Source of the DNA: an uncultured Ilumatobacter sp.
GTDB lineage: Bacteria; Actinomycetota; Acidimicrobiia; Acidimicrobiales; Ilumatobacteraceae
Length of the DNA: 8,688 bases
Direction of reading: 5' to 3'
Assembly (NCBI GenBank): GCA_937891565.1
Contig: CALAHA010000026.1
Span: 1-8,688 of the forward strand
Positions within the stretch are counted from its first letter, which is position 1; each line of letters begins with the position of its first letter. This document shows, one piece after another, positions 1 through 6,706 of the stretch. Position numbers and translations under genes: made by a program. A model generated the notes under the pieces. The model was not told the origin of the DNA. It was given only the letters and a program-made list of their open reading frames with translations, and did no database searches.

Positions 1-382
1 CGAGCACGACCCAGCGGCAATCGAAATTGCCCTGGGCGTTGTGTCCAAGTGCACCCGGCAGCAGCCGCGTTCGAGTGAGGACCTGGAATCCGTTGCAGAT
101 GCCAATGAGTGGCCGGCCTGCATCGACGAAGCCTCGCAATTCCTCGCCAAGGCCGACCATCAGGTCGAGTGCGAGCATGCGGCCGGCACCGAGCGAATCG
201 GCATGACTGAAGCCGCCTGCTACCACGGCAAGCCGGTAGTCGCCGAGCAGCCGCGGCCGTTCGACGAGTTCGCTGGCCAAGACGATTTTGGCGTTGGCTC
301 CGGCCATCTCGAGGGCTTGGCGCACATCTTGGTCTCGGTTGGTGCCGGGCCCCGCGATGATCAGGGCTGGAACCTGGCTCAT
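1..382 (-). CDS. purQ: FGAM synthase glutaminase subunit PurQ (partial, C-terminus off the left edge)
   Basis: PurQ is the class I glutamine amidotransferase subunit of phosphoribosylformylglycinamidine synthase (step 4 of de novo purine synthesis, cytoplasm). It releases ammonia from glutamine for PurL. The window holds the first 127 codons, read as the reverse complement; the frame is open to the edge. Visible motifs are an N-terminal strand with GPGTNRDQD (residues 11-19), the PurQ-type AGGFSHADSLGAG (55-67) and the nucleophile elbow GICNGFQVL (94-102) with Cys96 as predicted nucleophile. NFDCRWVVL (119-127) matches the segment that follows in the family. The catalytic His/Glu pair lies beyond the edge and cannot be checked. 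The ATG overlaps the purL stop as ATGA, and a GGAG sits 7 nt upstream, so the start is well supported and translation is probably coupled to purL. GPGTNRDQD replaces the more usual G-x-N-C-E-x-E pattern, a mild divergence. Confidence 0.95.
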   Translation of the reverse strand, partial: MSQVPALIIAGPGTNRDQDVRQALEMAGANAKIVLASELVERPRLLGDYRLAVVAGGFSHADSLGAGRMLALDLMVGLGEELRGFVDAGRPLIGICNGFQVLTRTRLLPGALGHNAQGNFDCRWVVL

Positions 383-3204
383 GATTCGACTCCAGTCGCA
401 TAAGCGTCTCGATTGAACGCGTCGGCGAGATCAGACACGAGGATCGGTTCGACGCCGGGCAACGACAACATGCCTGACTCGCTGACCTCGCCGATGCGCA
501 GACATTGGTCGTCCATGACACGCATAAACGCTGCAGCGCTGCGTGGCTCGACCTCGACGATCAGTCGTCCCATGGACTCGCTGAACAAGGAAGTTGCGTG
601 GTCATCGTGGGGCAGTGTGTCGATGCTCGCACCAAGTCGGCCGGCAAGGCACATCTCTGCCAGCGCCACGGCAAGACCGCCCTCGCTCAGGTCGTGGCAC
701 GAGATCACGAGACCGGCCTGCATAGCTGCATGGAGGTGGCGATAGTGCGTTGGCGCATCAGGATCGGGTGCTGGCGCCGCACCAGGCTCTGGGGGTTCAC
801 CGAGCACCTTGTCGAGGTGCGAACCGGCGAATTCAGAACTCGTGTGGCCGATCAACATGAGCAAGTTCCCGGGCTCGACAAGATCTGGGGTGATGCAGCG
901 GTCGGCGTCTGGCACGTGAGCCACAGCGGTGATCACCAGTGTGGGTGGCACTGCGTGGCGTTCGCCGTCGGTGCCGATGTACTCGTTGTTCAACGAATCT
1001 TTGCCCGACACGAACGGGGCGTTGTACATGTAGGCAGCGGCGCAACAACCTTCGACCGCTGCAGCCAATTCGCCCAGTGTGCTTGCGCGCCTCGGATCGC
1101 CCCACGAGAAGTTGTCAAGAAGTGCGATCTTGTCGGGGTCGGCACCAACGGCGACCACGTTGCGGATGGCTTCGTCGACGACGGCGTAGGCCATTGCCTC
1201 GGGATCGTGTTGTCCAAACCACGGGTTGACACCGATGCCGATAGCGATGCCGTGTTTGGCAAGCGGTTCAGCAAGCACCACGCCGTCGGCTGGGCCGTCG
1301 CCTGCTGTGCCAATGAGCGGACGAACTACCGTGGAGCCAAGGATCTCATGGTCATACCGGTGGATAGTTGTGGCCTTCGACGCAATGTTCGGGTGCGACA
1401 GCAGCGCCAACAGTGCAGCTGCGGGGTCCTCGACCTCGCGCGTCGTGAGGTCGGAGCGGTCCGGATCGGGGAGCACCGCATTCATCCGGCGTTGTGGGCG
1501 TCCGTCGTGCAAGAACGTCGTGTCGAGTTGGCACACCGGCGTACCCGCTGAGCGCACTGTCAGGATGTTGTCTCCGGTGAACTCGCCGATGTCGGCGACG
1601 CTGACGCCGACGCGCTTGCAGCGGTTGACGATCGCGCTGACGTTGCGCTTGGGAACGGAGATGACCATCCGCTCCTGCGCTTCTGAGAGCCACACCTCCC
1701 ACGGCTCGAGACCGGGGTACTTGCGGGGCACCAGATCGAGTTCGACGTCGGCCCCGATGCCCTCGGCCATTTCGCCGACTGCCGACGACAGGCCGCCGGC
1801 ACCACAGTCGGTAATCGAGGAGTAGAGGTCTTCGGCCCCAATCAGCACGTCGATCAACAACTTCTCGATGATCGGGTCGCCGATTTGGACGCTCGCACCA
1901 GCGACTTCGCCGGTGGTGGCGTCCATTGTTGCCGACGAGAATGTTGCGCCACGGATGCCGTCACGGCCGGTTGCCCCGCCCAGGACCAGCACACGGTCGC
2001 CCGGGTTGGGGCCTTCGTGCAGCGGACGTGATGGCGACGTGCCGATGCACCCGGCGAACACGAGCGGATTGGTGGTGTAGGCGCGATCGTAGAGAATTGC
2101 ACCGGCAACGGTCGGGAGGCCGATCTTGTTGCCGTAGTCGGCAACGCCGTCGATCACGCCTTCACGAACACGACGTGGGTGCAGAGACCCTTCAGGAAGG
2201 TCAGCCAGGGGTAGATCGGCTGGACCGAAGCACAAGATGTTGGTGATCGCGATTGGCTTGTGAGCGATACCGAGCACGTCACGGATCACGCCACCGACTC
2301 CGGTATTCGCCCCGCCGAACGGTTCGACCGCAGATGGATGGTTGTGGGTCTCGGCCTTGAGCGCAATCGTCGTGCCCTTGGCGAACTCGACGATGCCGGC
2401 GTTGCCGACGAACGCCGACTTCACGAACTCTGCGTCGATGGTCTCGGTGCAGGTCCGGAGCTGCTGCATCAGCGGCACAAGTTCCTGCTCGCCGCCGTCG
2501 GGGCCACCCGTTGCGTCAATGACTGCTCGGAATGTCTTGTGGGCACAGTGCTCGCTCCACGTCTGGCCAAGCGTTTCCAACTCGACGTCGGTGGGGTCAC
2601 GGTCGAGTGACTCGAAGTGGTCGCGAATAGCCACCATCTCTTCGGGGTCGAGGTAGAGCGCACGGCTGGTGTTGATCGCCGCCAGCCGGCCTTCGTTGGC
2701 ACCGCGCATCGGGATGACCGTTGCTGCAACACTTTCGCTTTGGCCAGCGCCCGGGTGCGTTGGCTCGATGGCGCCCCATGCCCAACGTTCAATGATCGGA
2801 TTCGCGACGAGTCGCGAAATGACCTCGTTGGCCAGTTCGTCGGACACCTCGTCGCTGAAGCGGATTCGGCGCCCAGTTGCTGCGGCTTTGATGTCGATGC
2901 CGAGTCGCTTGCACGCAAGGCGCACGGCATCAGCGCCGCTGTCGGTCACGCCGGGTTGGAGCGTGATTTCCACGGCATGGCTGGTTGGGAGGTCCCAATT
3001 GCCACGCTGCAGCAGTGGGTCAACGAGCACGCTGTGGAGGCGATCGCGGTCAGCGGACTCAAGGTCGCCGTCAATGAACACGATGTCGGCAATGAACACC
3101 TCATGGAGGTCGCCGAGTCCGAGGTCAGCAGCGCCGCGCTTGATGGCTGCGGCGCGTGGATCGGCCTCAATTGGACGGAGGGTCAGACGATGCCGGGGGG
3201 CCAC
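379..3204 (-). CDS. purL: FGAM synthase PurL with fused tandem PurS-like N-terminus (941 aa)
   Basis: This is the ATP-dependent synthetase of FGAM synthase: FGAR + glutamine-derived NH3 + ATP to FGAM. Residues 5-70 and 77-142 are two PurS-like beta-alpha-beta-alpha units that align with each other: RLTLRP / EITLQP at the starts and DPLLQRGNW / NPIIERWAW at the ends. A linker domain with TWSEHC follows (215-220). The PurL core has ETHNHP (285-290, likely catalytic His287), GANTGVGGVIRDV (298-310), YGNKIGLPTVAG (357-368), DCGAGGL (466-472), SEAQERM (507-513), SGKDSLNNEY (733-742) and HDLSEGGLAVALAE (837-850). Small bacterial PurLs are about 730-780 aa, so the fusion explains the extra length. 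The start is GTG at 3204: no ATG/GTG/TTG lies between it and the upstream in-frame stop, and the first PurS strand begins at residue 5. An ATG 2 nt upstream (3206) is out of frame. There is no Shine-Dalgarno; a TACAGT box 7 nt before the GTG suggests leaderless mRNA. The stop overlaps purQ by 4 nt. Confidence 0.96.
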   Translation of the reverse strand: MAPRHRLTLRPIEADPRAAAIKRGAADLGLGDLHEVFIADIVFIDGDLESADRDRLHSVLVDPLLQRGNWDLPTSHAVEITLQPGVTDSGADAVRLACKRLGIDIKAAATGRRIRFSDEVSDELANEVISRLVANPIIERWAWGAIEPTHPGAGQSESVAATVIPMRGANEGRLAAINTSRALYLDPEEMVAIRDHFESLDRDPTDVELETLGQTWSEHCAHKTFRAVIDATGGPDGGEQELVPLMQQLRTCTETIDAEFVKSAFVGNAGIVEFAKGTTIALKAETHNHPSAVEPFGGANTGVGGVIRDVLGIAHKPIAITNILCFGPADLPLADLPEGSLHPRRVREGVIDGVADYGNKIGLPTVAGAILYDRAYTTNPLVFAGCIGTSPSRPLHEGPNPGDRVLVLGGATGRDGIRGATFSSATMDATTGEVAGASVQIGDPIIEKLLIDVLIGAEDLYSSITDCGAGGLSSAVGEMAEGIGADVELDLVPRKYPGLEPWEVWLSEAQERMVISVPKRNVSAIVNRCKRVGVSVADIGEFTGDNILTVRSAGTPVCQLDTTFLHDGRPQRRMNAVLPDPDRSDLTTREVEDPAAALLALLSHPNIASKATTIHRYDHEILGSTVVRPLIGTAGDGPADGVVLAEPLAKHGIAIGIGVNPWFGQHDPEAMAYAVVDEAIRNVVAVGADPDKIALLDNFSWGDPRRASTLGELAAAVEGCCAAAYMYNAPFVSGKDSLNNEYIGTDGERHAVPPTLVITAVAHVPDADRCITPDLVEPGNLLMLIGHTSSEFAGSHLDKVLGEPPEPGAAPAPDPDAPTHYRHLHAAMQAGLVISCHDLSEGGLAVALAEMCLAGRLGASIDTLPHDDHATSLFSESMGRLIVEVEPRSAAAFMRVMDDQCLRIGEVSESGMLSLPGVEPILVSDLADAFNRDAYATGVES
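390..393 (-). promoter_or_regulatory. Ribosome binding site of purQ inside the purL 3' end
   Basis: GGAG on the minus strand, 7 nt before the purQ ATG and within the last codons of purL. It is one of the few well-placed Shine-Dalgarno sequences in the window and fits an internal operon gene. It supports ATG 382 as the purQ start. Confidence 0.7.
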
Positions 3205-3211
3205 ATCGGCG

Positions 3212-3217
3212 ACTGTA
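3212..3217 (-). promoter_or_regulatory. Putative -10 box of a leaderless purL promoter (TACAGT)
   Basis: TACAGT on the minus strand matches the actinobacterial TANNNT -10 pattern and lies at -13 to -8 if the G of the purL GTG is +1. The same TACNGTC core occurs at nearly the same distance before the SURF1 and phosphotransferase GTG starts. No -35 hexamer resembling TTGACA is visible at 15-19 nt spacing. Inferred from sequence only. Confidence 0.5.
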
Positions 3218-3254
3218 GGGAAGGCCCATCGGGAGCCGGGAATTTTGTACTTTT

Positions 3255-3292
3255 AGTCCGCGGCGAGAGTGGGCTGACGAGACAGCCGGACT
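3255..3292. other. Imperfect hairpin in the divergent region
   Basis: AGTCCG (3255-3260) pairs with CGGACT (3287-3292), and inside it GCTG (3273-3276) pairs with CAGC (3283-3286) around a 6 nt loop ACGAGA. The right arms are contiguous; the left arms are separated by a 12 nt bulge. An alternative fold is CCGG-ACTG-CCGG at 3286-3297. No T-run follows immediately, so it is not a convincing terminator. It lies upstream of both proposed transcription starts, so it could be a protein-binding site or chance. Confidence 0.25.
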
Positions 3293-3369
3293 GCCGGTCT
3301 CTTTCTCATTTATGTCGCTTGTCTCTCTGATCTATGCGGAGCCGTCTTTACTGCTGCGATGATGGAGCA

Positions 3370-4149
3370 ATGGCGGATCAGAGCAGCACACCTTCAGCCC
3401 GACCAGCCACCAGACCGGCCACACGGCTCGTTCTGGTCCGCCACGGCGAGTCGCAAGTGACCGTTGATCGCGTGATTGGTGGTTTTCGAACGTGCAGTGG
3501 TCTGTCTGAGCTGGGCCGGGAACAGTCAGAGCGTCTTCGCGACCGTCTCAGTAGTACCGGTGAGCTCGCGGGTGGCGTGCTGATTGCCAGTAACTTTGCC
3601 CGGGCGTTGGAGACTGCACGGATCTTTGGCCCTGCAATGGGAACTGCCGAACCAATCGAGATCGCCGGCTTCGGCGAGCACGACCCGGGCCCTGACCTCG
3701 ACGGTGTGACGTTCGCAGCGTACGTCGAAGAGTTCGGGTCACCGAACTTCGGTGGCGACCCGCATTTTGAGGTCTTCCCAGGTGGTGAGACCGTCGCAGC
3801 GTTCCACTTGCGCGTTGGGTCGGCTCTTTCGCAGGTACTCGACGAGCAGGCCGGAAAGCTGATCGTGGTGTCATGCCACGGAGGTGTCGTCGATGCGATT
3901 TTCCGGCAACTCCTGCGTACGGCACCGACCGGCATCTTTGACCTCTGGACGACGAACACATCGATCACCGAATTTGTGCTCTCGTCGGATTCCGCAGCTC
4001 GGGATCAGCGCTGGAGGCTCGTGCGCTACAACGACGCAGCCCATCTCGCCGGGCTTCTTCCTGCCACGAACGAGTCGAAGAACCACGAGGCAACAACCAG
4101 CACAACAACCAGCACAACAACTGGCACTGATGCCGACGATCAGGTCTGA
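3370..4149 (+). CDS. Histidine phosphatase family protein (phosphoglycerate mutase-like)
   Basis: A 259-residue member of the histidine phosphatase superfamily (branch 1), probably a cytoplasmic phosphatase acting through a phosphohistidine. RHGE at 24-27 gives the nucleophile His25, and SCHGG gives the second His170. An Arg in FARALETA (76-83) fits the phosphate pocket. GFGEHDPGPDLDG (100-112) replaces the usual E-x-x-x-G-x-x-E-G acid/base segment. PGGET (137-141) and NTSITEF (196-202) are also typical. The substrate cannot be read from sequence; family members range from sugar phosphates to cobalamin and lipid-linked phosphates. The C-terminus is a Thr/Ser-rich tail of about 20 residues coded by a 12-nt repeat. 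I chose ATG 3370 because homology begins near residue 18 and a GGAG lies just upstream, though only 2 nt away. An in-frame ATG at 3334 would add 12 unlikely residues (MRSRLYCCDDGA). First gene of a set with the GMC oxidoreductase, which starts 5 nt after its stop. Confidence 0.9.
   Translation: MADQSSTPSARPATRPATRLVLVRHGESQVTVDRVIGGFRTCSGLSELGREQSERLRDRLSSTGELAGGVLIASNFARALETARIFGPAMGTAEPIEIAGFGEHDPGPDLDGVTFAAYVEEFGSPNFGGDPHFEVFPGGETVAAFHLRVGSALSQVLDEQAGKLIVVSCHGGVVDAIFRQLLRTAPTGIFDLWTTNTSITEFVLSSDSAARDQRWRLVRYNDAAHLAGLLPATNESKNHEATTSTTTSTTTGTDADDQV
4091..4126 (+). repeat. Three tandem 12-nt units coding a Thr/Ser tail
   Basis: Two identical units CAACAACCAGCA (4091-4102, 4103-4114) are followed by a diverged third, CAACAACTGGCA (4115-4126). 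The length is a multiple of three, so the repeat adds TTST-type blocks to the C-terminus of the histidine phosphatase without shifting frame. It is probably a replication-slippage expansion in a region under little constraint. Confidence 0.85.
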
Positions 4150-4154
4150 CTGAC

Positions 4155-5477
4155 ATGCAGCGGTGGGTCGTGATCGGAGCTGGCTCGGCTGGCTGCGTAC
4201 TCGGTGCGCGCCTGTCGCAAGACCCAGGCAGCCACGTCACGGTGCTTGACGACGGCCCATCTTTGCTGCCCGGCCAGGTGCCTGCGGCGATCGACGGGCC
4301 GAACTTCCTCGCTGCACTTGACGAGCCGGGCCGGACGCACGACGCCCTGGTGGCGACTCGGACCAGCAGGGAAGCACCGTCCGCGTACCAGCGTGGCCGC
4401 GGTGTCGGAGGGTCAAGCGCAGTGAATGCGATGGTCGCCAAGACGATCGACCCTGCATTGTGTGCAAGGTGGGGTTGGGTCGATGCCGACGTCGCTGCCA
4501 GCCGGATACAGATTCCCAGCGAGTTGGCCGCCCCTCATGAACTCGGCCCAGCCGATCGGGCGCTCCTTGCGGCTTGCCCCGCAGCACGGCCGGCCCAGCT
4601 CACTCGACGCAACGGTCGCCGGTGCACTGCGGCCGAGGCGTACCTTTGGCCGGTTGCAGACCGGGCCAATCTCGATGTTCGGCCCGACTCCTGTGTTGAC
4701 CGGGTGCTCTTGGACGGCAACCGAGCGGTCGGCGTGCGCCTCACCGATGGCACGGACATCCCCGCTGATCGTGTTGTCGTTGCCGCCGGCGCGATTCACA
4801 GCCCGGCGATTCTGCTGAGGTCCGGCGTCGAAGTGCGGGGCCTCGGTAGCAACCTGCAAGACCACCCGTCTGTTGCCTTCACGCTTCAATATCGAGCCGG
4901 TTTCGCCGCCGAGAACAGCGGACTTTGTCTGGGTTCGCTGCTCGAGCAGCAGATCGGCGACGACACCATCCAGTTGCTCCCGATGAACCATCTTGGTTCT
5001 AGGGCGCCGGGTTACGGGTTACTCATGGTCGCTCTGATGACGCCCACCGGTGCGAGCGGCACGGTCGCAATCGATACCGCCGGTGATCCGGTGATCAACT
5101 TCAACCTCCTGGATGAACAGCGCGACCTCGAGGCTCTGGTGGCCGGTGTCCGGCTGGCACTGGATGTCGTTCGACGTCAAGCGTTCACCGAAATCGTTGC
5201 AGAGGTGTATATCGATGCGGTCGGTACGACCGTTGATGCGCTGACCGATGATGCATCGATCGCTGCGTGGATACGTGGAAACGTCGCCGACTACGTTCAT
5301 GCCACCGGTACGTGCGGAATGGGTCGAGTTGTCGACGAGCGCGGTGCTGTTGCTGGTTACAGCGACCTCTACGTGTGCGACGCGTCGGTGTTCCCGTCGA
5401 TCCCTGACGTCAACACTCACATGCCAACCACGTTGCTCGCCGAGCTGCTGTGCCTGCGTGGGATGATGGCTCGATGA
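4155..5477 (+). CDS. GMC family FAD-dependent oxidoreductase, short form (440 aa)
   Basis: This is a flavoprotein of the glucose-methanol-choline oxidoreductase family, which oxidises alcohols or related groups and passes electrons to O2 or another acceptor. The N-terminal Rossmann motif is VIGAGSAGCVLGARL (6-20), with Asp32 where the ribose-binding Glu usually stands. GMC signature 1 is seen as RGRGVGGSSAVNAM (80-93), signature 2 as AAGAIHSPAILLRSGV (210-225), then NLQDHP (233-238). The C-terminal motif HATGTCGMG (382-390) supplies the predicted catalytic His382, and DVNTHMPTTLLAE (418-430) supplies Asn420 as its likely partner. Most GMC enzymes are about 500-560 aa. The shortening lies mainly in the substrate-binding part, so the substrate cannot be inferred. 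No signal peptide is visible; cytoplasmic. It starts 5 nt after the phosphatase stop with a weak AGGT upstream, and its TGA overlaps the lycopene cyclase ATG. An MftG-like (mycofactocin-associated) enzyme is an alternative, but no mycofactocin genes are in view. Confidence 0.92.
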   Translation: MQRWVVIGAGSAGCVLGARLSQDPGSHVTVLDDGPSLLPGQVPAAIDGPNFLAALDEPGRTHDALVATRTSREAPSAYQRGRGVGGSSAVNAMVAKTIDPALCARWGWVDADVAASRIQIPSELAAPHELGPADRALLAACPAARPAQLTRRNGRRCTAAEAYLWPVADRANLDVRPDSCVDRVLLDGNRAVGVRLTDGTDIPADRVVVAAGAIHSPAILLRSGVEVRGLGSNLQDHPSVAFTLQYRAGFAAENSGLCLGSLLEQQIGDDTIQLLPMNHLGSRAPGYGLLMVALMTPTGASGTVAIDTAGDPVINFNLLDEQRDLEALVAGVRLALDVVRRQAFTEIVAEVYIDAVGTTVDALTDDASIAAWIRGNVADYVHATGTCGMGRVVDERGAVAGYSDLYVCDASVFPSIPDVNTHMPTTLLAELLCLRGMMAR

Positions 5478-6706
5478 CTGTGTCAGCGAAGCATGGCGAC
5501 GCGTCCGTCGATGTTGTTGTGATCGGCGACGGTCCTGCTGGAAGTGCCCTCGCTTTGGCCTGCACGGCGGCTGGCATCGACACGTTGTTGATCGGTGACG
5601 ATGCAGCGTGGGCCAATCCGTACGGCACGTGGATCGACGATCTCCACGCCGTTGACCTACTTGAGGGCCACGATGTGCTCGGCGTCGGGCCATTCGATGT
5701 CGTTGCGTGGAGCGACCGGCGACACGACCTTGGTCGGGCGTACGCGATGCTCGACAACGCCGCGCTCCGTGCAGTGCTGCGCGCAGGCGTCACCCACCGG
5801 CGCGGTCGGGCTGCTTTCGTTCGCACAGCAAGCGGTCGGCACACAGTCAAACTCGAATCGGGTGATCAGCTCAGTTGCCGACTCGTCGTCGATGCAGCCG
5901 GATGGCCCGCCGCATTCGCTGACCGAGTGAACGGCTCGTCGTTGCCGGCGTGGCAAACAGCGTTCGGCGTCGTACTGACCGGGCCGCCGGCCGGTGATCT
6001 CGGTCAGCCGACAGTGATGGATTTCCGGTCGCCGGGCGAGCAGCATGCGGCCGCCGACTACAGCACATTCGTGTACAGCCTGCCTGTTGCTGACGGGTGG
6101 CTGGTCGAAGAGACCGTGCTGGCTGCTCGCCCGGCGGTCGATCCGCAGGAGCTTGTGTTGCGGCTCGCCGCGCGGCTCGGCACCGACCCCGACGCGCTGC
6201 TCAGCGCTGCGGTGCGTACTGAGTCGGTGCGTATTCCGATGGGTGGCGCTCGGCCCCGGAGGGATCAGCCGATCGTCGCATTTGGTGCCGCAGCAGGCTA
6301 CGTGAACCCGACCTCGGGCTACTCGGTTGTCCATTCGATGTCGATGGCCACGCCCGTTGCAGCGGCAATCGAAGCAGCTCTGGGAACGTCACCGGACGAC
6401 GAGGTGGTCGATTCGCTCTCTGTCTGGAATGCGGTGTGGCCGGTCGCGCATCGACGCACGCGGACACTCCACGACTACGGCCTCGACATGCTCACTCGAA
6501 TCGATGCTGATCAGACGCGACAGTTCTTCGGTGAGTTTTTCGACCTGCCCTCCGACGTGTGGCCGAAGTACATGCGATCTGCAACGCCGCCCGCCGAACT
6601 GAGTGCCGTGATGGCACGGTTGTTCAAGCAGGCGCCATGGTCGACTCGGCGTCGCCTGATGGTGGGAAATCCGATGGCATTTGCTCGGCTGCTGCGGCCG
6701 TCGTAA
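5474..6706 (+). CDS. crtL: Lycopene cyclase, CrtL type (FAD/NAD(P)-binding)
   Basis: A 410-residue member of the lycopene cyclase family (CrtL/CrtY), which cyclises the ends of lycopene to ionone rings in carotenoid synthesis. It is probably membrane-associated although no clear transmembrane segment is present. Motifs in order: dinucleotide fold VVVIGDGPAGSALA (14-27), NPYGTWIDDL (48-57, the family's YGVWxDE element), YAMLDNAALRAVL (90-102), WQTAFGVVL (160-168), MDFRSP (182-187), and FVYSLPVADGWLVEET (199-214), the counterpart of the F-x-E-E-T region holding the essential acidic residue. Then come IPMGG (254-258) and AGYVNPTSGYSVVHS (274-288). The C-terminal part with VWPVAHRRTR (321-330) and FFGEFFDLP (351-359) matches CrtL. 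ATG 5474 is chosen because it forms an ATGA overlap with the GMC gene; an in-frame ATG at 5450 would add 8 residues inside that gene. Beta versus epsilon, or one-ended versus two-ended cyclisation, cannot be decided. No crtE, crtB or crtI is in the window. Its 3' end overlaps SURF1 on the other strand. Confidence 0.88.
   Translation: MTVSAKHGDASVDVVVIGDGPAGSALALACTAAGIDTLLIGDDAAWANPYGTWIDDLHAVDLLEGHDVLGVGPFDVVAWSDRRHDLGRAYAMLDNAALRAVLRAGVTHRRGRAAFVRTASGRHTVKLESGDQLSCRLVVDAAGWPAAFADRVNGSSLPAWQTAFGVVLTGPPAGDLGQPTVMDFRSPGEQHAAADYSTFVYSLPVADGWLVEETVLAARPAVDPQELVLRLAARLGTDPDALLSAAVRTESVRIPMGGARPRRDQPIVAFGAAAGYVNPTSGYSVVHSMSMATPVAAAIEAALGTSPDDEVVDSLSVWNAVWPVAHRRTRTLHDYGLDMLTRIDADQTRQFFGEFFDLPSDVWPKYMRSATPPAELSAVMARLFKQAPWSTRRRLMVGNPMAFARLLRPS

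Larger units (their letters stand above)
3205..3369. promoter_or_regulatory. Divergent purL / phosphatase intergenic region
   Basis: This 165 nt stretch separates purL (minus) from the phosphatase gene (plus) and must hold both promoters. It contains AT-rich patches in otherwise GC-rich DNA (about 3241-3256 and 3301-3315). It also has the TACAGT box for purL, a possible TACTGC box at 3349-3354 on the plus strand, and an imperfect hairpin at 3255-3292. I see no purine-riboswitch-like core and no clear palindromic operator. Confidence 0.55.

Noticed and set aside
41..403. 120-codon plus-strand open frame at the left edge
   Set aside because: It is the antisense shadow of purQ, whose minus-strand translation has the GICNGFQVL nucleophile elbow.
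505..1551. 348-codon plus-strand open frame opposite purL (also 2617-3330, 237 codons, and others)
   Set aside because: It lies entirely antisense to well-conserved purL motifs. The translation is rich in Arg, Cys, His and Trp with no recognisable domain. Long antisense frames are expected in GC-rich genes with strong third-position bias.
3334..3369. Upstream ATG adding 12 residues to the histidine phosphatase
   Set aside because: The residues MRSRLYCCDDGA do not resemble family N-termini and no Shine-Dalgarno precedes this ATG. A possible -10 box (3349-3354) would lie downstream of it. It cannot be fully excluded.
3205..3369. Purine riboswitch or PurR-type box upstream of purL
   Set aside because: No three-way-junction core or long conserved palindrome is visible, and the proposed leaderless start leaves no 5' UTR for a riboswitch.
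4155..5477. Member of a mycofactocin cluster (MftG)
   Set aside because: Only the GMC family match supports this. No mftA-F genes are in the window, and the partner gene is a lycopene cyclase. Kept as an alternative, not a call.
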